Assembly (NCBI GenBank): GCA_013003715.1
Contig: JABDIN010000029.1
Location: forward strand, 113,884 to 177,883
Direction of reading: 5' to 3'
Source: Desulfobacteraceae bacterium
GTDB taxonomy: Bacteria; Desulfobacterota; Desulfobacteria; Desulfobacterales; Desulfosarcinaceae
Length of the DNA stretch: 64,000 bases
Numbering within the stretch: the first letter of the stretch is position 1; the number at the start of each line of letters is the position of its first letter. Position numbers and translations under genes: made by a program. Under the pieces are notes generated by a model. It was not told where the DNA came from and ran no database searches. It worked only from the letters and a program-made list of their open reading frames with translations. Positions 1 to 8,340 of the stretch are shown here, piece after piece.

Positions 1-1506
1 CGGATTCTGCTCGACTGCGGATTGTTTCAGGGTCGCCGAAAAGATGCCGACCGTAAAAACCGGGTCCTGCCATTTGATCCGGGAATTTTGAACAATATTA
101 TTCTGTCCCATGCGCATATCGATCATTCAGGTAGAATTCCCTTGTTGACGCGGAATGGATTCACCGGCCGCATACTCTCCACCCGGGCCACCAACGACGC
201 CTGCGACTACCTGCTGCCGGATTCAGCGCACATCCAGGAAACGGATGCATTGTATCTGAACTATAAGATGGTCCGTGCTGCGCTGTCGGATTCAACCAGC
301 GGCGGGCGCAGCAACCTTTCGAAACGAAAAAAAAAGGAAATCAAAAAACTGCTGAAAAAAAACGGGCACCGGCTGGATGAAGAGGCCATAAACACCTGGG
401 CGACCAAACTTCACCTGGACGCGGTATCACCGCTGTACACATCAAAGGATGCAGAGGACGCGCTTGACTGCTTCGACGGCCGTCCCTACCGGACCCCGTT
501 CACCGTTGGAACCGATATGACCTGCACCCTCTACGAAGCCGGCCATATCCTGGGTTCGGCCATCAGCATCATTCACGCGAAGGAAAACGGCAGGGATTAC
601 ACGGTATGTTATACCGGTGACCTTGGGCGCTTCAGCAAACCCATCATCAGGGACCCGAATATCAAATTTGCCGAGGCGGATCAGAACATCGACCTTCTGA
701 TCATGGAAAGTACTTACGGCGATCGTGAACACGAACCGGTCATCGATCTCAAACCAAGAATGAAAAAAGTGTTGCTGGATACCATCGACCGCAATGGTAC
801 GGTCCTGATTCCCTCGTTTGCCTATGGGCGGACACAGGAATTATTGTATGTCATCCACGAACTTTACAACGAAGGAAGCGTACCGCGTATCCCTGTGTAT
901 GTGGATAGCCCTCTGGCCACGAATATCACAAAAGTGTTCGGTGAACATCCGGAAGTATATGACGCCGAAACCCATGACACCTTTTTACAAAAAGGCAAGA
1001 ACCCTTTTCTGTTCAGTCAGGTGGAATTTGTGAGTTCCGTTGAGGCCTCCATGCAACTGATGAAAGAGAAAAAATCGCATATTGTCATTTCCGCGTCCGG
1101 TATGTGTGAAGCGGGCCGGATACTTCATCACTTGCGCTATAAAATTCACGATCCGAACAATACGATTCTCATCGTCGGATACATGGCGAACAACACACTC
1201 GGCCGACGTATCCTCGAACAGGGAGAGGCGTATGAAGCGGCGGACAGGCACGGTGATCCCCCTTTGCTTAAATTCCTGAACAAGGAATATCCATTGAAAG
1301 CCCGAGTGGTGAAAATCGGCGGGTTCAGCGCCCATGCGGATAAAAATGAAATGCTCCAGTTTCTGAAAACATCTGACCTGAAAGTCAAAAAAATCGCCCT
1401 TGTTCACGGTGAGGAGGATCAAAGCCTGGCCTTCGCCGATACCTTGAAAAAGGAGGGATACCCGGTGATCGTTCCGCGCGCTGGTGAGACGGTGAGTATT
1501 AAATAG
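1..1506 (+). CDS. MBL-fold/beta-CASP RNA-processing-type hydrolase, 5'-truncated by window edge
   Basis: The reading frame is open from base 1, so the true start lies outside the window. The visible 501 residues begin inside the metallo-beta-lactamase core, with the metal-binding HAHIDHSG motif, a later GHILGSA histidine segment and a YTGDLG aspartate segment. These are followed by a beta-CASP domain (STYGDR, SFAYGRTQE, ISASGMCEAGR) and a C-terminal GGFSAHAD / LVHGEE region typical of the RNA-specificity domain. Family members (CPSF73/YSH1-like, bacterial YbcI/RNase J relatives) are zinc-dependent RNA nucleases acting in the cytoplasm. The stop is followed by a convergent gene on the other strand. 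The family assignment is secure; the actual RNA substrate is unknown. Confidence 0.93.
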   Translation, partial: RILLDCGLFQGRRKDADRKNRVLPFDPGILNNIILSHAHIDHSGRIPLLTRNGFTGRILSTRATNDACDYLLPDSAHIQETDALYLNYKMVRAALSDSTSGGRSNLSKRKKKEIKKLLKKNGHRLDEEAINTWATKLHLDAVSPLYTSKDAEDALDCFDGRPYRTPFTVGTDMTCTLYEAGHILGSAISIIHAKENGRDYTVCYTGDLGRFSKPIIRDPNIKFAEADQNIDLLIMESTYGDREHEPVIDLKPRMKKVLLDTIDRNGTVLIPSFAYGRTQELLYVIHELYNEGSVPRIPVYVDSPLATNITKVFGEHPEVYDAETHDTFLQKGKNPFLFSQVEFVSSVEASMQLMKEKKSHIVISASGMCEAGRILHHLRYKIHDPNNTILIVGYMANNTLGRRILEQGEAYEAADRHGDPPLLKFLNKEYPLKARVVKIGGFSAHADKNEMLQFLKTSDLKVKKIALVHGEEDQSLAFADTLKKEGYPVIVPRAGETVSIK

Positions 1507-1577
1507 GCCATGCATTGGGGAACTGAAATAAAACTGAGATCATCACTTTTTATCCCCCATTTCCCATGGAACCGGAT

Positions 1578-2150
1578 TCATCCGCTCCAGAGTGCATCGT
1601 CAATGCTTTCGGAGTGATTGAGATACCGTGCGAGGATAAACAGGTAGTCCGAGAGACGGTTCAGAAAGGTGATGATATGGGCGTTGGGATGATCGTCGCC
1701 GACTTGAAGTTTTTCTTGATGGATCAGGGTGATAACCCGTCGTTCGGCACGGCGGCAGACGGTTCTGGCAACATGGGCCATTGCCGCGCTGGGGTGGCCG
1801 CCGGGAAGAATAAAGTTGCTGAGTTTGGGCACCCTGCCCTGCATCCGGTCAATCGCCGTTTCCACATTCACGATCTCACCCGGATCAAGCGTCTTCAGCT
1901 GTTGTTGCGCATGTGATCCGTCGGTGGTCGCCAGCCATGCCCCCACATGCAACAGATGGGACTGAATGAGCAGCAATTCTCGCTTCACGTCCCGGGACCC
2001 GGCGGGCAGGAAGGAGATAACGGCGCCGATAACCGAGTTAAGCTCATCCACCTCGCCATATGCCTCGATTCTATCAATACTCTTTTTAACCCGTTCTCCG
2101 CTGAACAGGCTGGTTTTCCCGCGATCGCCGGTTCCGGTGTATAATTTCAT
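1578..2150 (-). CDS. PduO-type ATP:cob(I)alamin adenosyltransferase
   Basis: The protein has 190 residues, the usual size for the family. It starts with the ATP-binding YTGTGDRGKTSLF segment (family pattern YTRTGDxGxT), continues with AYGEVDELNSVIG, and has the CRRAERRVI helix near residues 130-140 that carries the conserved arginines and glutamate. The enzyme transfers the 5'-deoxyadenosyl group of ATP to cob(I)alamin to make coenzyme B12 in the cytoplasm. It stands alone between convergent and co-oriented genes; the rubredoxin-like gene lies upstream on the same strand. Adenosylcobalamin would serve methylmalonyl-CoA mutase and similar enzymes, which are not in this window. The start ATG at 2150 gives the canonical N-terminus. 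Confidence 0.95.
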   Translation of the reverse strand: MKLYTGTGDRGKTSLFSGERVKKSIDRIEAYGEVDELNSVIGAVISFLPAGSRDVKRELLLIQSHLLHVGAWLATTDGSHAQQQLKTLDPGEIVNVETAIDRMQGRVPKLSNFILPGGHPSAAMAHVARTVCRRAERRVITLIHQEKLQVGDDHPNAHIITFLNRLSDYLFILARYLNHSESIDDALWSG

Positions 2151-2212
2151 CTTTCTCCGTTTTCATAATAACTGATGCGGCCAGTGGACATCCCAGGACC
2201 TATCAGGCCAAC

Positions 2213-2374
2213 CTATGATAATCGTGAACGATGGGTCGAGGCGCTATCATCCGCATTATCCGGTACCACAATTTTTTCGAACATGTCCGAATACGCACCG
2301 CAAACCGGGCATTGATAGGGTGGTTCTTTACCCTCATGAATGTAACCGCATATGAGACATCGCCATTTGGTCAT
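2213..2374 (-). CDS. Small rubredoxin-like iron protein
   Basis: From the ATG at 2374 the protein has 53 residues, beginning MTKWRCLICGYIHEG, with a second pair CPVCGA. The two CxxC knuckles bind one iron in a rubredoxin-type FeS4 site, as in the C-terminal domain of rubrerythrin. A GTG start at 2428 would add 18 residues with no family resemblance, so the inner ATG was preferred. The tail after the second knuckle is short and polar. Rubredoxins shuttle single electrons in the cytoplasm, for instance to rubrerythrin or superoxide reductase; a rubrerythrin-like protein is encoded at 39.7 kb. The partner here is unknown. The acyl-CoA dehydrogenase gene lies upstream on the same strand, so an electron-transfer link to it is possible but unproven. 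Confidence 0.85.
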   Translation of the reverse strand: MTKWRCLICGYIHEGKEPPYQCPVCGAYSDMFEKIVVPDNADDSASTHRSRLS

Positions 2375-2498
2375 GGAAATTAAATACCCTGAAACCCTTT
2401 TGATGAGGTCATCACCGCCAACCGTCACAAGAAAGGCCTATTTGAACCTGGCACCGGTTTTTTTTAAATATCACCGACCGCCGGTCGCCGCAACTCTT

Positions 2499-3659
2499 TT
2501 AGGCCTTAATCTCAGGAAACGCCTGTTTCAGCATCTGCCTGAAGATGACCAGTTTTTGTACATCCTGGGTGCCCTCCCCCAGGGAGGCCGCCCAGGCATC
2601 CATGGGGAATTTATGGATGGGGTGGTCCTGAATGACAGAAGCCGCGCCAAAGAGGTCGGCTGCCCAGGTGGAAACAGTCCGTGCAATATCTACACTCAAG
2701 TATTTTGCCATGGATGCTTGAAGACCGAAATCCAGGCCTTTATCCATCGATTCGCAGGCTGAGTAAATCATCAACCGCGCGGCTTCCATACGCGCATAAT
2801 AATCGGCCATTTCAAACGCCTTGGACTGGAAGTCCATCAGCCGGCTACCGAACATTTTTCGCTTTGATGACCGGTGAACAGCCATGTCGAACGCGCCGGC
2901 AGCGGTTCCCAGGGTCAGCGCACTGATGGAGACACGGCTATGGGTAAAAATATCGAGCACCTGTTGCAATCCATGGCCAAGGTGTCCCATGATATCAGCG
3001 TCCGGCACAAACACATCGGTGAACTGCAACCGCGTCAGATCCGACGGAAGCCAAACCCCTTTATTCAGCTTTGTCCGCCGGATGCCGGGATGGGAAAGCG
3101 CCACAAGGAACATGGATAACCGATCGCTGCGGGATGCCTTTGGATCGGACACGGCAGTGACCACCGCCAGGTCCGCCACACTGCCGTTGGTGACATATGC
3201 TTTGCTTCCGTTCAACACCCACCCACCATCGGCTCTTGTGGCCGACATGCCTATCCCGGCCACATCGCTGCCGGCGATATTCTCGGTGTTGCCAATGCAC
3301 ATGATGGTTTCACCATCCACGGCGGATTTGCCGAACCTGGCTTTATGGTCATCTGTGCCATACAAGTAAAGCCCCATCAAGCCCAGATCCACATGTGCCA
3401 GGGCGGCAACGGCCATACCCGGAGACACACGGGCAAGTGCTTCGGTGATCAGCGCTTCCCGTATTGCAGGCAACTTGACGAGGGATTTTTTTTCATATGT
3501 GAACCCGTACCACCGCTGACGGCCCATCAGTTGGAAAAACGCCGATGGCAAGGCATTGCGTTTGAGCCAGGTAGGTACTTCCGGAATCAGCCGTTCTTTT
3601 AAAAACAGTTTGAATTCAGTAAGATCCGCTTCAATATGTTGGGGAATTCGAAAATCCAT
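2499..3659 (-). CDS. Acyl-CoA dehydrogenase family flavoprotein
   Basis: The protein has 386 residues, the usual length for acyl-CoA dehydrogenases. The ATG at 3659 was chosen because AAGGAGG lies just upstream; an in-frame start 34 codons earlier would add a low-complexity tail. Family features seen include CIGNTENIAGSDVAGI and GWVLNGSKAYVTNG in the middle domain, the RVSISALTLGTAAGAFDMA helix, and a C-terminal FGAASVIQDHPIHKFPMDAW / LGEGTQDVQ segment. The enzyme would oxidise an acyl-CoA at C2-C3 using FAD and pass electrons to electron-transferring flavoprotein. The substrate chain length cannot be read from sequence. The rubredoxin-like gene follows about 125 bp downstream. Confidence 0.93.
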   Translation of the reverse strand: MDFRIPQHIEADLTEFKLFLKERLIPEVPTWLKRNALPSAFFQLMGRQRWYGFTYEKKSLVKLPAIREALITEALARVSPGMAVAALAHVDLGLMGLYLYGTDDHKARFGKSAVDGETIMCIGNTENIAGSDVAGIGMSATRADGGWVLNGSKAYVTNGSVADLAVVTAVSDPKASRSDRLSMFLVALSHPGIRRTKLNKGVWLPSDLTRLQFTDVFVPDADIMGHLGHGLQQVLDIFTHSRVSISALTLGTAAGAFDMAVHRSSKRKMFGSRLMDFQSKAFEMADYYARMEAARLMIYSACESMDKGLDFGLQASMAKYLSVDIARTVSTWAADLFGAASVIQDHPIHKFPMDAWAASLGEGTQDVQKLVIFRQMLKQAFPEIKA

Positions 3660-3884
3660 ATTGCCTCCTTGATGATTTTTTTTCAAACCGTTCTCCCCTT
3701 CCGGGCGGGAACGTGATGGCATAAAAGTAATACCCATTTCCCTAAATTCAAACCGGGTCACAGCCCGTCACTATCACGAGAATTGCAACTTATCTTGAAA
3801 ATTGGAGATTACCGGTGTAATTCAGTGGATATCGCTTTATGCAAAATCGTGCGCCGCTGCCGCTGCCGGCGGCCGGCATAATAG

Positions 3885-4134
3885 CTGAATCTTGCACGTG
3901 TTGGAGGCTTTCATATGCAAGGCATTAAGGGTGAAGCTGTAGTGGGTTACCGCGATCCCTTAATAACGCAGCAAATGAAAGCCTCCGACACGCCTTTAGG
4001 TGAAAATTAATGAGAAAATCAGACCACAATCCATTTTAACCATATGGGTTAAACCGAAGATTTCAAAAATTTTGTATTATCCCGCTATTCACAAGGTTAT
4101 TTCTCTTTCTCATTTATTTTCATGCAAGATTCAG
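3885..4134. repeat. 250-bp inverted-repeat element (MITE/REP-like), nested palindromes
   Basis: The left end CTGAATCTTGCA (3885-3896) and the right end TGCAAGATTCAG (4123-4134) are perfect 12-bp inverted repeats. Nested inside, 3897-3914 and 3975-3992 form an 18-bp inverted repeat with one mismatch. The segment 3897-3921 recurs as an exact reverse complement at 52611-52635, where it is again flanked by arms of the same type. No credible gene is inside. The element sits between a minus-strand gene and a plus-strand gene, immediately upstream of the DUF355 ribosome-binding site. It is interpreted as a non-autonomous dispersed repeat. Confidence 0.7.
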
Positions 4135-4166
4135 GTAATATACGGACCCTACCAAAGGAGGCAGGC

Positions 4167-4649
4167 ATGGAATTATCAACCGTCACCATCGTAAACCCGG
4201 ACGCCTTGAATTTAATCCTGGGACACTCGCATTTTATCAAGACCGTCGAAGACATCTATGAAGCCATGGTGAATACAGTACCGGGGGTAAAATTCGGATT
4301 GGCTTTCTGTGAGGCCTCGGATAAATGCCTGGTTCGACATGCCGGGACGGATGACGAATTGATCGAACTGGCCACCAACAACGCCCTGAACCTATCCACC
4401 GGCCACACCTTCATTTTGTTTATGAGAGATATTTTTCCGATCAACGTGCTGAACACCATACAGGCTGTCCCCGAAGTCTGCGGAATCTATACCGCCACCG
4501 CCAATCCGTTGCAGGTCGTTGTAGCCCAAACCGGCCAAGGACGGGGGATACTCGGAATCATCGACGGCTATGCTTCAAAAGGTATTGAAACTGAAAAAGA
4601 TATCGGCGATCGCAAATCCCTGCTGCGGGCGATCGGGTATAAACTCTAG
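4167..4649 (+). CDS. DUF355 / adenosine-specific kinase-like protein
   Basis: The protein has 160 residues. The ATG at 4167 follows AAAGGAGG with good spacing; an in-frame upstream ATG at 4122 lies inside the repeat element and was rejected. The family hallmark is seen around residues 20-55: HFIKTVEDIYEAMV, then VKFGLAFCEAS, then LVRHAGTDDEL. The C-terminal half has the GQGRGILGIIDGYASKGIE glycine-rich stretch. PF04008 members are annotated from structural work as adenosine-specific kinases, but the physiological role is not settled. It appears monocistronic, followed by a hairpin at 4661-4685. The family is certain; the function is inferred from the family name only. Confidence 0.88.
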   Translation: MELSTVTIVNPDALNLILGHSHFIKTVEDIYEAMVNTVPGVKFGLAFCEASDKCLVRHAGTDDELIELATNNALNLSTGHTFILFMRDIFPINVLNTIQAVPEVCGIYTATANPLQVVVAQTGQGRGILGIIDGYASKGIETEKDIGDRKSLLRAIGYKL

Positions 4650-4660
4650 TCGCAAAGCCG

Positions 4661-4685
4661 ACCCGGAGCCGCGTTCAGTCCGGGT
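4661..4685 (+). terminator. Possible terminator hairpin after the DUF355 gene
   Basis: ACCCGGA (4661-4667) pairs with TCCGGGT (4679-4685) around an 11-nt loop, 12 bp after the stop codon. No T-tract follows, so intrinsic termination is uncertain. Confidence 0.35.
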
Positions 4686-4980
4686 GCTTACAGTTCGCGT
4701 TGGTCGATATACCGCCGATGAAATTTGTTCAGTTTTTATCTAAAGTATCGTACGATTGTGGCGATCTATGTCCCTGTAGCGTCATTATTACAGAACTTGA
4801 TCATAACGAAACAGTTAATCTCGTAACTACGTACATCTTCTCGCTGCTTTATTATCATTCACAGACTTCACTGGGTTCATTTCTCCGATCAGCACACTGT
4901 AATCCATCATTTTTGGGATGAACAACTTCAACCCGGCATCGTTCAATCCCAATTCCACAACTAGCGGATAGAAGTACCCC
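4686..4980. other. Intergenic stretch without a recognisable gene
   Basis: Between the DUF355 hairpin and the Hsp20-like start there is about 295 bp of comparatively AT-rich sequence. The longest open frame (about 70 codons from 4700) has no ribosome-binding site and no family resemblance. It probably holds the promoter of the Hsp20-like gene, but no convincing -35/-10 pair was identified. Confidence 0.5.
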
Positions 4981-5535
4981 ATGGACACCGAAGTAACCGT
5001 AAGGGAAAAACGGCAAAAAATATCAGGTAAAAGGTGGGATATTGTGAAACAGGGAAAAATCAGTCCGGACAGTGTTGATTATCTATTCAAGGATATCTTC
5101 GTCGATAAGAAAATCGGATTTCGGGAACTAACCTACGGTGGTTGGAAACCCATAGATGACATCTACCATCATCCAACGGATTATGCACACGGCTGGTTTA
5201 CCGAAAACACCATGGTATCAGACGGGAATGAAACAAGCGCTACAGATGAAGACAATGTGAAAATCGCCGAAACCGATAAAGGCATAACGATTAAAATCAC
5301 GCTGCCAAACATTGTGAAGGACAGTATTTATTTGGAAGTCAGCGGTCAGATCTTGATATTGAGTTGCCGACAAATCAACGTGAACCGGGCTTCAGAGGGG
5401 ATTCCACGGTTTGTTGATGAAAAGACGCGCAATATCCAACGATTTGTGCTGCTACCGAAGGACACCGGCCCGGACCATATCAGGGCCCGATTGGTGGGCA
5501 ATACGATCAACATCAATATTTTAAAACAAGCATAG
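4981..5535 (+). CDS. Hsp20/alpha-crystallin-like small heat-shock protein (divergent)
   Basis: The protein has 184 residues. The C-terminal ~95 residues match an alpha-crystallin fold: ITIKITLPNIVKDSIYLEV, then ILILSC, then IQRFVLLPKDTGPDHIRARL, ending in a GNTININIL strand. The N-terminal ~90 residues are polar and charged (DSVDYLFKDIFVDKK) and longer than usual. Small heat-shock proteins hold unfolding proteins in large cytoplasmic oligomers without ATP. The usual LxVxG core (here LEVSGQ) is present, but the C-terminal IxI/V anchor is not clearly separate from the last strand. It appears monocistronic. The assignment is to fold level; it could be a CS-domain protein instead. Confidence 0.72.
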   Translation: MDTEVTVREKRQKISGKRWDIVKQGKISPDSVDYLFKDIFVDKKIGFRELTYGGWKPIDDIYHHPTDYAHGWFTENTMVSDGNETSATDEDNVKIAETDKGITIKITLPNIVKDSIYLEVSGQILILSCRQINVNRASEGIPRFVDEKTRNIQRFVLLPKDTGPDHIRARLVGNTININILKQA

Positions 5536-5695
5536 TCGACATATCCAATCCCTGTTCCCTCACTAAATGTATACATATTATGTGTAATATTTTATACACC
5601 TCCAGCCATAACAGGGAGAAACCGCCCATCTAACACCGCCGGCAAACAGCATATAATCCCGTTATCATTGATAAAATACCACAATACGATTTTCA

Positions 5696-5711
5696 TGGCC
5701 CATTTTTTGCA
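5696..5711 (+). promoter_or_regulatory. Sigma-54-type -24/-12 promoter candidate
   Basis: TGGCCC-N5-TTGCA has the GG and GC dinucleotides separated by exactly 10 nt, as RpoN promoters require. It lies 64 bp upstream of the small gene at 5775. No enhancer-binding protein gene is nearby. This is a pattern match only. Confidence 0.45.
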
Positions 5712-5774
5712 TTATTACTTGCAAAACGCGAGCATCCCCATCGGATGCTCACCATATTCAGGAAAGGGTGGACC

Positions 5775-5993
5775 ATGGCTTACTATGATAGTGCTAAAAA
5801 TCCTCATGATATTGTGTCACGCCTCATCGAGTTGGTTGCCCAACTGCCGGAAGCCGATCAGCATTCATTGTTGCGGGAGTTAGAGACGAGAGATATGAAT
5901 GCCGCTGCACCAAAAGTTGACGGGACCTTGATGACAGCCAGTGAATATTGTTCGAGCGATTATGTCTACTGGGACTTATTTAAGACGAATTAG
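5775..5993 (+). CDS. Small protein resembling the N-terminal helix of PilZ proteins
   Basis: The protein has 72 residues. The ATG at 5775 follows AGGAAAGGGTGG. Residues 10-35 (IVSRLIELVAQLPEADQHSLL) resemble the N-terminal helical segment of the PilZ protein encoded at 22315-22746 (TISRLFEIIIQMTGEQQKKLL). The PilZ beta-barrel itself is absent here; the last 25 residues (SEYCSSDYVYWDLF) are unrelated. A sigma-54-like promoter lies 64 bp upstream. It may be a truncated derivative or a stand-alone helical adaptor, and no function can be assigned. Existence as a gene is supported by the ribosome-binding site and upstream promoter pattern. Confidence 0.55.
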   Translation: MAYYDSAKNPHDIVSRLIELVAQLPEADQHSLLRELETRDMNAAAPKVDGTLMTASEYCSSDYVYWDLFKTN

Positions 5994-6287
5994 ACTGGGA
6001 AATAGGCCCATACGGCGGTATATCCGAAATTCAAAAATCACCTCACACGGCGATGAACCGCTCAGTGCACCCGCATCGATCGATCCCTATCAAAAGTTGT
6101 ATGATCCAACTCCATTTCTTAATTTTTCCATCCACACATTTCGAAAGCGGACAATTGTTTTTTTAATGTGCCGCTAAACTTAATTCACCAACTGCCGATT
6201 AATTTTGTATAAAAATAGAAACGGAATGAACAATTATCCAACACGCGGCTCAATGGGAAAAACGCCTCGCCCCCCATATAATTTATC

Positions 6288-7130
6288 ATGGATAAAATTA
6301 TGAAAACGCTTTGCTTGATAGGTACCCTTTTACTGTTTCTCATTGGAACCACCGGCGCAGACACCGTCATTCTGAAATCCGGGGACAAGTTTACCACTAA
6401 AAAAGCATGGGAGGAAAACGGGAAGATTAAATTCTATATGCAGGGCCTGGTGGTCAGTGTGCCCCAAAAGGACGTTCGGCAGATTGTGTCCGACACCCCA
6501 GGCAACACCCAGATCAAAGATGATCCACCTGTTGAACCCAGGGTAACGCCGGCGGCGTCCCAGCAGAATACCGCACCGGAAAAGTCAGGAGCTGGATCCC
6601 AGCCACTCATTGCAGACCGGACAAGTGCGACGAAAGTCCCACCACCGGCATCCACAAAAAAACCCGCTGAACCCCAGCAACGGAATTCACCCAGGGATCC
6701 AGGGGCAGGTAAAAACGACCGGATAGACTTTGGTGGTTTGCAGTGGGGGGTTCCGGTGGACAGCATAAAAGGATTGACGAAGCGGCGAACGGTGGACATC
6801 TATGGCGGCATAGATGAATATTATCGCCCGGATGATCCGCTTACCCTGGGCAATACCTCCCTGGATGGTGTGATGCTCGGGTTCTGGCGGAACCGCTTAT
6901 ACACCATTACCCTGTGGACGGATGGATACTCACAGTTCAATAGACTTAAAACCGAAGCCTTTAAGCGATATGGCAAGGCTATCCAGAACAATCCGGAAAA
7001 AGACAAATTTCTGTGGTATGGCGAAACAACGGATAAGCTTTTGGAATTCGACGAAAAATCAAAAGCCGGCATCCTATGGATGCGGTCACGCCTACTGGAC
7101 AAACAACGCCGGGAGATCTACCCGGACTGA
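6288..7130 (+). CDS. Secreted/periplasmic protein with N-terminal DUF-like strand domain
   Basis: The protein has 280 residues. The first ~24 form a signal peptide (MKTLCLIGTLLLFLIGTTGADT), and an internal ATG at 6300 is an equally good start. The mature N-terminus (TVILKSGDKFTTKKAWEENGKIKFYMQG) is a short beta domain often seen on exported deltaproteobacterial proteins. A proline/alanine/threonine-rich linker follows (residues ~75-145), then a C-terminal ~130-residue domain (DFGGLQWGVPVDSIKG, DGVMLGFWRNRLYTITL, LWYGETTDKLLEFDEKSK) that resembles ligand- or substrate-binding exported domains without a known function. No operon partners: the next gene is convergent. The role is unknown; export is well supported. 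Confidence 0.7.
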   Translation: MDKIMKTLCLIGTLLLFLIGTTGADTVILKSGDKFTTKKAWEENGKIKFYMQGLVVSVPQKDVRQIVSDTPGNTQIKDDPPVEPRVTPAASQQNTAPEKSGAGSQPLIADRTSATKVPPPASTKKPAEPQQRNSPRDPGAGKNDRIDFGGLQWGVPVDSIKGLTKRRTVDIYGGIDEYYRPDDPLTLGNTSLDGVMLGFWRNRLYTITLWTDGYSQFNRLKTEAFKRYGKAIQNNPEKDKFLWYGETTDKLLEFDEKSKAGILWMRSRLLDKQRREIYPD

Positions 7131-7251
7131 ACCGGTGCTTGGCTGGATACCCTCCGGGTCATTCGCCGTTGTTATTCCGCTCTCCAGGCAGTTCGCCATC
7201 CGGAACCATCCGGAATAACGGATGATCCTTCCCCTCCGTGTAGACAGACGT

Positions 7252-8244
7252 TCAAAATTGTGGTTGTAAAGCCTTTTCCACGCTTACCGGTGAAGATATC
7301 ACTTTCTGAACTATCATTACCTCTTCGGTCTGTTTCCACGCATCCACATCAATATAACCGATCTCAACGGCGGCATCTGGCTTTATGAGATCCCGGGTCA
7401 GATCAAGCTGCAGGGCCAGAATATCCGGCGGTGTGTTTTTATCATATTTTTTCAAGGTCTCCAGGACGATATCCCTATTGGCCGGATCAAGGGAGATCCG
7501 CCATCCGCTGAGCAGCGCCGTCGTAAACTTTTTTACGGTGTCCGGATTGTTTTCCAACATTTTTCGGGAAGTCACCACGGAATTGGCAACAAACTTGACA
7601 CCAAAGTCCGAGGGGTTGAAAAAAGCCACGCCCTCACCGGCGTCGGCCAGTTTCTGCTTTAAAATGGGGCCCTGTGAATTGATGTAACACGGCCATATAT
7701 CGACCTTTTTTGTAAAAAAGGGGGTAAAGTCGTAACGCACGCTGAACAGCTTGACATCGCTCTCCGTTATGTTCGATTTGGCAAGCAGGGTGCGCATGAT
7801 GGTCTCATCATTACCACCGTAGGTGATCCCGATGATTTTCCCTTTAAAGTCATCCAGCCGGTCGATTTTCATATTATCCGACCGGTAAATCCAGTGGAGT
7901 GGATTGATCTGAAACAATTGGGCAACCACCACCACGGGTGATCCCTTGGACAGAGCACGTATCACCTGGTCGGCGGAGGCCACCCCGAACTGGGCTTGTC
8001 CCAGCTCCAACTCTTTAATGGCATCACGTTCGGGTCCACCCTCTTTCACCAACACGTCAAGACCGGCCTCCGAAAACAAGCCCTGGTCAGTAGCCCAGAT
8101 ATCACCGACCACACTGGCGTTGAACAGCCACTTCAACCGGTAATTCAATTTTTCCGCCGCCGATGTCAGGGGCGGAGAAAGGAATTGGAGAATAAACATC
8201 AAAACGATTATAAAAAGGAATGGATTCAGTCGTCTGCGATTCAT
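7252..8244 (-). CDS. ABC transporter substrate-binding protein, NMT1/THI5-like (NitT/TauT type)
   Basis: The protein has 330 residues from the ATG at 8244, which follows a GGGGGAC ribosome-binding site; an in-frame start nine codons earlier lacks one. A hydrophobic signal peptide spans residues ~8-30. The mature start LNYRLKWLFNASVVGDIWATDQGLFSEAGLDV is characteristic of THI5/NMT1-like binders, followed by a glycine-rich loop and a two-lobed alpha/beta fold. It would capture a small ligand in the periplasm for the permease and ATPase encoded upstream in the same operon. THI5-like binders recognise pyrimidines, riboflavin precursors, sulfonates or other small organics; the ligand here is not predictable. 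No TPP-riboswitch signature was seen upstream. Confidence 0.88.
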   Translation of the reverse strand: MNRRRLNPFLFIIVLMFILQFLSPPLTSAAEKLNYRLKWLFNASVVGDIWATDQGLFSEAGLDVLVKEGGPERDAIKELELGQAQFGVASADQVIRALSKGSPVVVVAQLFQINPLHWIYRSDNMKIDRLDDFKGKIIGITYGGNDETIMRTLLAKSNITESDVKLFSVRYDFTPFFTKKVDIWPCYINSQGPILKQKLADAGEGVAFFNPSDFGVKFVANSVVTSRKMLENNPDTVKKFTTALLSGWRISLDPANRDIVLETLKKYDKNTPPDILALQLDLTRDLIKPDAAVEIGYIDVDAWKQTEEVMIVQKVISSPVSVEKALQPQF

Positions 8245-8340
8245 GATAATGTCCCCCTGTAAAGAGTACAATGGGTTTAATGCCTTTATGAATTAGGATA
8301 CAATATATTCTTTTTTTACTGTGGACAAGTGGGAAAAAGC

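Noticed and set aside
2375..2428. Longer GTG start for the rubredoxin-like protein
   Set aside because: The added 18 residues do not resemble the family; the inner ATG gives the canonical N-terminus.
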